Assembly (NCBI GenBank): GCA_024760905.1
Contig: CM045729.1
Coordinates: 84,571,550-84,635,549, forward strand
DNA from: Plotosus lineatus
Lineage: Eukaryota > Chordata > Actinopteri > Siluriformes > Plotosidae
Direction: 5' to 3'
DNA length: 64,000 nt
The notes under the pieces were generated by a model. The model did not search any database and had not been told where the DNA came from. It worked only from the letters and a program-made list of their open reading frames with translations. Position 1 is the first letter of the stretch. Every line of letters starts with the position of its first letter. A program made the translations under genes and the position numbers. Positions 57,184 to 64,000 of this stretch are shown here, one piece after another.

Positions 57184-57575
57184 AGGGTGCCTGTACCCAA
57201 AATTGACAGCGTTAAAAACTATCCACTATACCTTATTATTAACTTTTAAACATCGCGTGATGTCGGTAGTTTATTTATAAGTCCATATTTCCTTTTCTTC
57301 TGTATGACATTCCTTGCTCACGAAGGTTCAGCGCACGGATATGTTGGCCTTTTTTTCTCCGGGGCCAAACGTCATTGTGACGTAACATCGTTGACAGTCG
57401 TATAGCCAATTGCAGAATGTCAGTATATTTTCCTCAAGCAATTCATGTTCTTTACAACAATAGCGCTCCTGATCGATTTTTTGACGCACACATTTTCCAC
57501 AAGAGCACCAAATATTTGCTGGTTGTTTGCTACGATTTTCCCGTGTAAGAGCTTCTGCCGACTCTCCAGTATGAG
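57184..57575 (-). mobile_element. TTAA-flanked insertion, Kolobok-like, with P2X7-tail-like motif
   Basis: Starts AGGGTGCCTGTACCC directly after TTAA, a Kolobok-style edge. A minus-strand open stretch (about 57570-57395) reads NIWCSCGKCV, then ERYCCKEHELLEE and FCNWLYDCQRCY. The spacing W-C-x-C-G-x-C...C-C is that of the cysteine-rich intracellular tail of P2X7 receptors. Proteins with this domain also occur in animal transposons. No start codon or full transposase is present, and the right terminus is not identified. Confidence 0.55.
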
Positions 57576-57579
57576 TATT

Positions 57580-57770
57580 TCTCTAATATGAATTATTGAT
57601 ATGGTATGATATTATACATACACTAAAATATGCTTTTTAAACATATTCTATAGACAATCTTACTCATTAATACAGTAATAATGTAGTAAAATGTAGTAAT
57701 GATTCAATCAACAAGAGGGACAAACAAAAGCTCTCAACGATTGGCTAAATTTGAATCAGTGCCAGTAGTG
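57580..57770 (-). repeat. MITE P fragment (reverse orientation)
   Basis: Shares, in reverse order, tctatagacaatcttactcattaat, atgtagtaatgatt and gagggacaaacaaaagctct with 27.8-28.15 kb and 35.7 kb. Confidence 0.6.
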
Positions 57771-57815
57771 TTGTGATGATGCATATGTATAATTTGCCAG
57801 GGCTTCCACAAATTC

Positions 57816-57960
57816 AGTGCTTCTCAAATAGTGGGGCGCACACTCCCCTTGGAGGGCGTGGTGTGATGCCAGGAGGAACATGCATGACCCTGGGGAACAT
57901 GCTTTGTTGCCATAATGTACTAGAATTATTTTTATTGTTATTATTATTTAATGTTTTATT
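57816..57960 (+). repeat. hAT MITE fragment, left end
   Basis: cagtgcttctcaaatagtgg followed by ggcg..aggagg-aacatg matches the left end of the complete MITE at 61863. The right end is absent. Confidence 0.7.
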
Positions 57961-58852
57961 TGAATGGTAATAAAGATACAATGAGATGCAGATGTGTATT
58001 AATAACAATTTTATATTCAAAATTCACGCACACTACATTCAACTATGCTACCCAACATGCTCTGTTCTCCTGCTTGACTTGACTGTTCTCTGCATGGCTG
58101 TGAATCCAGCAAACTGATTGGTCGAGATTATATTTTCCAGCATCCAACACATGGGGCTTCCTGTCTTTGTGTTTGAGTATTGTTAGTTTGTCTATGCTGC
58201 GTATCAGCAGTTCTCCAGCTAAGCGCCTAAGTGTTCTTGTTTATTTAACTTGATTCTCTTCATCTACTTTAAGAACTTGTACAGAAATCTGATGAAGTTT
58301 TATGTTTTAAGTATTTATGTGGAAATGTATCAAGTTCATATGGCTTCACAGACTTTCAAACACCAATTTAGACCAAAAAAAAAAAAAAATAGGATGCTGT
58401 CAAATGCCAGCTTGATTGGTACCAATGTGTCAAATTTGGGGATTCAGCTCAAGGCCTGAAACCTGATTACTGTTTATAACCTTAGTATGATTATTCATAC
58501 TCATAGTGCACAGTATACAATACTCAAATAGCTGAATATAGTTCCAGATTTGATATCCAGTTTTTTGTTAACCAAATTCGGCATGTTAGCCATAAAGTTG
58601 AATGCATGTTCACTCTAAAGTGCATTGTTTGCAATGTTTTAAAATGAAATGCCCCAATAGAACGCCTTTCTGGGTGTACTTGCAGTCCCTTTTTGGTAAG
58701 TTCACTGACAGTTTTTCCGTAAACTTACAACATCATAATAGTGGAAAATCATCCATTATATCTTTGTCTAGTGGTTTTTCCACAGTGACTTGACAGCATG
58801 GTGTTGTGCATTCTATGAGCATCTATCATTGATTATGAAATCTATTATTATT

Positions 58853-58855
<3 letters not shown>
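57961..58855. other. non-coding, nothing recognised
   Basis: An A run at 58375-58389 may be a retroposed tail. No body recognised. Confidence 0.35.

Positions 58856-58856
<1 letters not shown>

Positions 58857-58947
<91 letters not shown>
58857..58947. repeat. (AT)n followed by poly(T)
   Basis: TA to 58912, then a 35-base T run. Confidence 0.95.
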
Positions 58948-58950
<3 letters not shown>

Positions 58951-59050
58951 TTGAAGTAATTTATTATTTAGTTGCTATTTATGTGCCCCTTGGGACACCC
59001 TGATTATGCTGCTACTATTCACCATTACCAAAGTAAGTCATTTTCGGCTA

Positions 59051-59140
59051 TACTTGGGCTGGTACTTATCTCTCGTTTCTGTAGCGTGAAGCTACTTTTT
59101 GATTAGGAGATCAGCACCCCAACCACTAGGCCACCGGCCC
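59051..59140 (-). repeat. SINE-B copy 4, internally deleted (minus)
   Basis: The tail-side ggctggtacttatctctcgtttctgtagcgtgaagc is fused to the head-side agatcagcaccccaaccactaggccaccgg. About 200 bp of the body is missing. Confidence 0.7.
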
Positions 59141-59384
59141 CACCATTATCAGTACGATGCCTTATTCAGACCCACTTGTTTCGTGGTTCTACGTTCACTT
59201 TTTTCCTGCACTGGATGTGTTATTTTATGGTAGTACTCTGGTGCTTAATCTTTGCCTTTGTCCTGCTTCAGGTAGGCAATAGTGTTGTGAAATTACTGGG
59301 TGAATAATAGGACATTTGGTTTTAATAATTGGTCACCATTATATTCTTTTATATATCTTTTTGATTGGTTAAACTGGGTGTGTG

Positions 59385-59387
<3 letters not shown>
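59141..59387. other. non-coding spacer
   Basis: Contains a 47-codon open stretch ending near a caggtaggc donor-like site (about 59273). See the rejected list. Confidence 0.35.

Positions 59388-59468
<81 letters not shown>
59388..59468. repeat. (TA)n(CA)n microsatellite
   Basis: TA to about 59444, then CA. Confidence 0.95.
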
Positions 59469-59470
59469 TA

Positions 59471-59740
59471 AGGATCCCTCGCTACTTCGCACTTCAATTT
59501 ATGCTGATGCAGTGCATCATGTTTTGTTTTGTTTTTTGTTTGGTTTTGGGTTTTTTTTTTAAATAGTCATCAAAGTAAAAAATAAGGAAATTAAGAAAGA
59601 AGAGAGGAAAATGTAAAGGAAAATGAAGCAAAAACAAGTCCAATTATAAAAAAAAATAAATAAATAAACAAACACAAAGCAAAAAATAACCCACCTTACG
59701 GCACCTTATGGCCCCAGGCTAAATATGTGAGGGATCTCGG
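59471..59740. mobile_element. pogo/Tigger-like MITE, family A, copy 2 (inverted)
   Basis: aggatccctcgctacttcgc at the left corresponds to the reverse complement of the right end of the 28.8-kb copy. gtgagggatctcgg closes the right. The interior again has TTTG- and AAAT-rich stretches. Shorter than copy 1 (about 270 versus 516 bp). Confidence 0.6.
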
Positions 59741-59827
59741 AGCAGGTTGAGCCCCAGAGGTGCAGTATGCAGGCCCACCGGCGAGTGGACATGCCCTGGT
59801 ACTCACTAGTCAACCATCTGCTGTCTT

Positions 59828-59890
<63 letters not shown>

Positions 59891-60519
59891 CTTATCTTCA
59901 TTACGCAGTAGTTGAGGGCCCTAGATGGTGCTTTGAGAAATGGTGTTAGTCTTCATCCTTTGTGTTTGTTTCAGCATCACTTTTTTTTTAATTTGTAGAT
60001 TCCCTTTTCTGCTCATTTTGTATTTTACTTATTTTGACATGTGAACAATAAAGTGTTTAAGTTCTCTTGTGTCTCCTTCATTTTTCATTGTTTATCACTG
60101 ATGTATTGTGGGTTGTGTTGTGGACATTCAGTATTTCTTACATGTGCAGTATTCTGGTATATACTCCTACATTATTAACCCACAGTAAGGAAGTGATGCT
60201 TGGGAATAATAAAACATCAGATCTTCTTGGATCTCTGGTAGATTGTCCTGCACACCTCATCTACATCAGTAGAGCTGTTGTACATTTTTGATGATTTCTG
60301 AAAAGGTGACAAGCAGACAAAGGCTACACAGAAATGCTCTGCTAATGGTTAAGCTCATGTGTATCTACTTAGCATTTTACATGCTGTTTCTACTTGAATC
60401 CTGAAAACCAATGCAAAACGTCTCATTTTTGAATTGTTGTGGGAAAACATCTGAATAAAACAAGGTTCCTGTCCCACAGGGTGTCCCAAGAAAGGATCTG
60501 CTCCCAATCTGAATACCTC
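59741..60519. other. non-coding; GT array and a lone AATAAA
   Basis: (GT)n at 59829-59888. AATAAA at about 60046-60051 could be a polyadenylation signal of an unrecognised transcript, but no upstream coding is evident. Confidence 0.35.
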
Positions 60520-60531
60520 AGGGGTGGCTCT

Positions 60532-60869
60532 TATTCATTCATTCATTTTCTCTAACCGCATAATACTAATTAGGGTCACGGACATGCTGGCGCCCATCCC
60601 AGCTGACGCCGGACAATTGCAGAGTACACCCTGGAAGGCTTACTAGGACATTACAGGGTAGAAATATGCTAACGGCTATGCAGCTACTCTTGTCGAAGGT
60701 CAGCAATGGATCTTTTACAGTCACACCGTGGACAGTGAGAGACATGGCCAGCTTTTGATAACCCAGTTCGCTGCACTGGGGGAACAGTGACAACCCATTG
60801 AGAATGGGGCTTGAACCCCGAACCTTAGTTTTAGTGATCCAGCATCTTTACCACTAGACCACAATTGCA
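60532..60869 (-). repeat. SINE-A, full length with 12-bp target duplication (minus)
   Basis: AGGGGTGGCTCT at 60520-60531 and 60870-60881, exact. Minus reading: attgtggtctagtggtaaag (A-box) and ggttcggggttcaagcccca (B-box). Its body matches SINE-A, and the tail is tagtattatgcggttagaga then aaatgaatgaatgaa. One of the clearest SINE-A copies. Confidence 0.9.
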
Positions 60870-60881
60870 AGGGGTGGCTCT

Positions 60882-61735
60882 GTATCAGCCAAGATTAGAT
60901 TTTACACCAGATTTTTTTTTTTCATGTGTTACATGCCCTAATCCATCCTCGAACTGATTACTTCCACCTCTTTCTAATCACACATGCACAATTCAGAACC
61001 TATAAAGCATTTATTACAGAAACTGTTCTTAGATATCTATCTTTCTGCAGGTTTTATTTTTAACCAAAATCTACTGCACCTTTTTCAGATGATGAAGAAC
61101 TTTTATAGGCAATGATTTAAAAAATAAATAAATGTATTATTACACAACCAGGTGGGCAAAATTACAGCTGGAGCCAAAGTCATCAGAGATGTACAGTAGT
61201 TCTGTTCAAGCAAGTCTTGTGATCACTGCTGTACAGTATCACAACTGTGCAGTCACACTCAGGTTGGGGAACAAAGCATTAACTCTCATAGTCTGAACTG
61301 CCTTGACATTTGCCTGTTTCATCTGCCAAACCACTCAGTTACATTTCTGAAATGGCATCAGCCTCCATCTCTTGTCTGTTTTTAAAACTATTAAGCATCT
61401 TCAAGGCCAATGTTTTTTTGTTGTTGTTGTTTTTTGGGGTTTTTTTTTTGTTTTTTGTTTTTTTTTTGAGGGATTAATAATAAGTGCAACTTTCCAAGAT
61501 CTCAATTTATACAACCAATCCACTAAAGACATTCAGGAGACACTCTGAACAAAGTTAAAATAAATGTACAATACTTTTTATTACAAGAGAACGAGAAGTG
61601 CTCTCTCTGTAAAACATATTTTTCTTCAATTACCACGTATCTTAAAATCTTATCCTTTCAACAAGTCATTGTGATTAACATAAATTTCTTCTAATTAAGT
61701 GTAAGTAACATGTTGGAGCACTATTAGGCAGAAAG
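60882..61735. other. non-coding; T/G low complexity at 61410-61470
   Basis: No coding motif. TTTTTTGTTGTTG-type run near 61415-61470. Confidence 0.4.
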
Positions 61736-63350
61736 GAAACATTTAGAGGTAAATCATGAATGTTATGATTTATTTTGTCTCTGTGTCCTTCACAGGACTT
61801 TTTTTCTCTTGATTGGTGAACTTAGCTGATCAGTGTCGTCCTTCAGGCAAATTGGCTTATGCCAGTGCTTCTCAAATAGTGGGGCGCCCCCCCCCCAGGG
61901 ATGGGATGCTGAGGGGGGCGCGTGTGACCCAGGAGAACATGCTTTTTTTCTGCGGTACTACAAGAAAGTGTAATTGCACATCCACTCCAGTAGTTGGCAG
62001 TGGCGCCCTCATTGCACATTGAGCAGGAGCTGAGAGTTGCAGTGTCATGCTTCAAACCTCGCTTTGAGAAGCTGTGCGCTGCAAAACGTGCTCATTGTAG
62101 CCATTAATCTTGGCTTCCTCATTTTGAGAAAAAAAAATCAGCACAAATTGTTCTATTTGTTCTTGTTTTGTAGGTTAAAGTGTTTATATATTGTGCTCCT
62201 GAGTTAATGTTTCTGAAGTCAATTTGAATTAATTATTTATTGATTTTATTTTCAGCAGCAAATGGTGTGGTAAGTTTGTCAAAAATGTAACAAGGATATT
62301 ATTATTTTTAAATTTAAGGCAAATTGATGCACTTTCTTTTACAGACTAATAAAAAATGTTAAAAAGTTATTCTTGTAAGTTGAACTATATCTCTTTCTTT
62401 TTGTTTTATTTATGTTAACAAGGATACGATATAATGAAGAGATATACCTGTAACTATATTATAGAAAAAAGTTATAATTTATAGTTGCGGCGGAAAGTGG
62501 GTGGTGGGGGGGCGCGAATTGTTTTCTTCTTGCTAGGGGGGGCGTAACAGAAAATAATTGAGAAGCACTGGCTTATGCAAACCACTCTGTCCCTTTCGTC
62601 CTACTTTACATTGCCTCTGATTAAAACAAATCACAGTGAATGACACACTGACCAAGGTAAATGAGAGTTTGCACACCCTCAGGACACACTTAGTGTGTTT
62701 GGTTTTACAGGTATAAAAATCTGTTTAGAATTCCACCAGTAAATGACATGCTAAACTTTACATTTGAGCTACATTTTCCATTTTTCTTTCAGACCACACA
62801 GGCAGGTGAACTCTACAGCAGGTCGGTGTAGATATTTCTTTTATACCATCCACAAACAAAAGTTAAAAAAAAAAAATACACAAATTAACAAACAACAACA
62901 ACAACAGATCACACTCACTGCAGCCATGACGAGATGATAGGAGACTCTTATCAGCTTTAGAGGACAGGTCACCAGCTCTGACCACAGGCCACATTCTGTA
63001 GATCCAAGATGCAAAAAAGGCCCAACAGTGTACAAGGTGAGGAGTGTAAAAGGTGAAGAAAGACATGATGACAAGATATTTCTAGCAAATCCCACGTCGC
63101 CCTGACTGTGTGACTTTGGTGAAGGTCTCTGCATAGTTTACACACTCAAGGATATCCAGGTGTTCTACTCCACCCTTGGCAATTTAGAAAGGGTGAAATA
63201 GAACAAAAGTCAATTTCACTAAAGTGAATTTATATCATTTAATTATAAAGGTAATTTAACAACACTGAGGTTAAATAAATAATTTTGTTGTCGCCAATGA
63301 TTAAGTTTAAATATCCATTTTAAACAAATGGAGGATTACACACAGAATAT
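61736..63350 (+). repeat. unclassified repeat U, copy 5, interrupted by a hAT MITE
   Basis: Blocks in order: ttttgtctctgtgtccttca, gtcgtccttcaggcaaattg, [MITE], ctctgtccctttcgtcctac, gacacactgaccaaggtaaa, cctcaggacacacttagtgt, ggacaggtcaccagctctga, tagatccaagatgcaaaaaa, gtacaaggtgaggagtgtaa, gaaggtctctgcatagttta and a closing ggattacacaca. It is the most complete copy with copy 4. Confidence 0.7.
61863..62570 (+). mobile_element. hAT-type MITE with exact 8-bp target duplication
   Basis: Begins CAGTGCTTCTCAAATAG and ends AATTGAGAAGCACTG (inverted). It is flanked by GCTTATGC at 61855-61862 and 62571-62578. The 8-bp duplication and the CAGTG..CACTG ends fit hAT. The 708-bp interior has no transposase. 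Other U copies show the unoccupied site. Confidence 0.9.
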
Positions 63351-64000
63351 AAAAAATTACACAGAAAAAAAAAGGCAGAAATAACAGTACTTGGAAGTAG
63401 GGGCAGCTCATAAGTAGTACTAAGTACCGCTATCTTTTGTAGATAAAAGAAAATTTAATTCGACGTTTTAATTTTCAACATCCACAGTAGTGATGTCTGT
63501 GGAAGAAGAATATTCATGACTTTTTTTAAATTGAATTTCAAAACACCATTAGTAGTCAAAAAACAGCCAAGTCTGTGGTCTTAATAAAATGTGCCTGATG
63601 CTGTAGGCCATGTACTCCATGTAGCAGCTGTTGTGCCACATGCTCCACTAGTTTTGAGTACCAATGGGCTAATATATTCTCATTAATTTTGCACAATAAT
63701 TTCAGAGCAGTGCTAATGATTTCAAGAGGCAGAGGTGCGGTTTTGTTGAGTTGCAGTTTGGTGGGGGAAAACCATGTGGGAAAATCTTGTAAGGTGTGTT
63801 ACAGACCTAGTATGGATGAAATGGATTATTTACAGTATGATATTATCTCTTCTAAAGTATATGGGTCTGATCACAAAACTAGGACTGAAATGTGTGACAC
63901 TGACCTTTTACATTTTTTGCAGATTTAGAAAAAAATTTGTTTTTCCCATATTTTAATGCACATGGCCAATATGTATTAAAGCCCTACTTTTAGATCACAA
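63351..64000. other. non-coding, nothing recognised
   Basis: A 79-codon plus frame (63689-63928) has no recognisable domain. Confidence 0.4.

Noticed and set aside
59160..59275. 47-codon open stretch ending at a caggtaggc donor-like site
   Set aside because: Hydrophobic without known homology, no partner exon, and frames of this size are expected by chance.
60040..60070. Host gene 3' end (AATAAA)
   Set aside because: A single hexamer without any recognisable upstream coding; such hexamers are common in AT-rich DNA.
63689..63928. 79-codon open frame
   Set aside because: No recognisable motif; composition like the surrounding AT-rich DNA.

Overview
This window looks like an AT-rich, gene-poor stretch of a fish genome, most likely a ray-finned fish. 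The call rests on the repeats: a non-LTR element that fits Rex3 (RTE clade, GATG-type tail), a high-copy RTE-type LINE ending in a CTT/GAAGAAG tail, tRNA-headed SINEs with an L2-like tail (attagg..gaatgaatga), Tc1-like transposons and hundreds of bases of CA, TA and GA microsatellite. I found no convincing host protein-coding exon and no RNA gene. Nearly everything recognisable is mobile DNA or its decay products. Clade names come from protein motifs and remembered family features, not from a database search.

Layout. 1-5 kb: a piggyBac remnant, then a hAT remnant on the minus strand split by a SINE. 5-9 kb: a Tc1-like relic, SINE tails, LINE tails and the first copy of an unclassified repeat called U here. 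9.6-14.6 kb: two same-strand LINEs with a restriction-like endonuclease (RLE) at the C terminus. 14.8-22.4 kb: a SINE with exact target duplications, a full-length RTE LINE (plus), a 30-bp minisatellite, an internally deleted RTE (minus) and a foldback element. 23.3-26.7 kb: a full-length Rex3-like element. 27-32 kb: pogo/Tigger-like and other MITEs and very old LINE relics. 31.9-36.5 kb: a third RTE copy, a mini-RTE, an LTR-like segment, a 106-bp palindrome and a foldback. 37-46 kb: LINE fragments, U copy 3, an L2-type LINE in pieces, Tigger-like elements, a SINE and a compact hairpin. 46.7-49.1 kb: a Tc1 transposase relic and a deleted Rex3. 49.3-57.8 kb: U copy 4, two more RTE copies (52.2-55.3 kb is the best preserved), two pieces of one Tc1/mariner element, and a TTAA-flanked insertion carrying a P2X7-tail-like cysteine motif. 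58-64 kb: microsatellites, a SINE and U copy 5 interrupted by a hAT MITE with an exact 8-bp duplication.

The copies interlock by nesting, which gives a relative order of events: SINE-B into hAT, SINE-A into a LINE tail, hAT MITE into U, a TTAA element into Tc1, and an RTE LINE into a TA microsatellite. LINE-encoded reverse transcriptase would be expected to mobilise the SINEs, and autonomous hAT or Tigger transposases the MITEs. None of the protein genes here is intact, so any mobilisation would need copies elsewhere. I did not find a new cellular system. The most unusual items are the P2X7-like cysteine motif in a TTAA-type transposon, the U repeat family, the palindromes and the compact hairpin.
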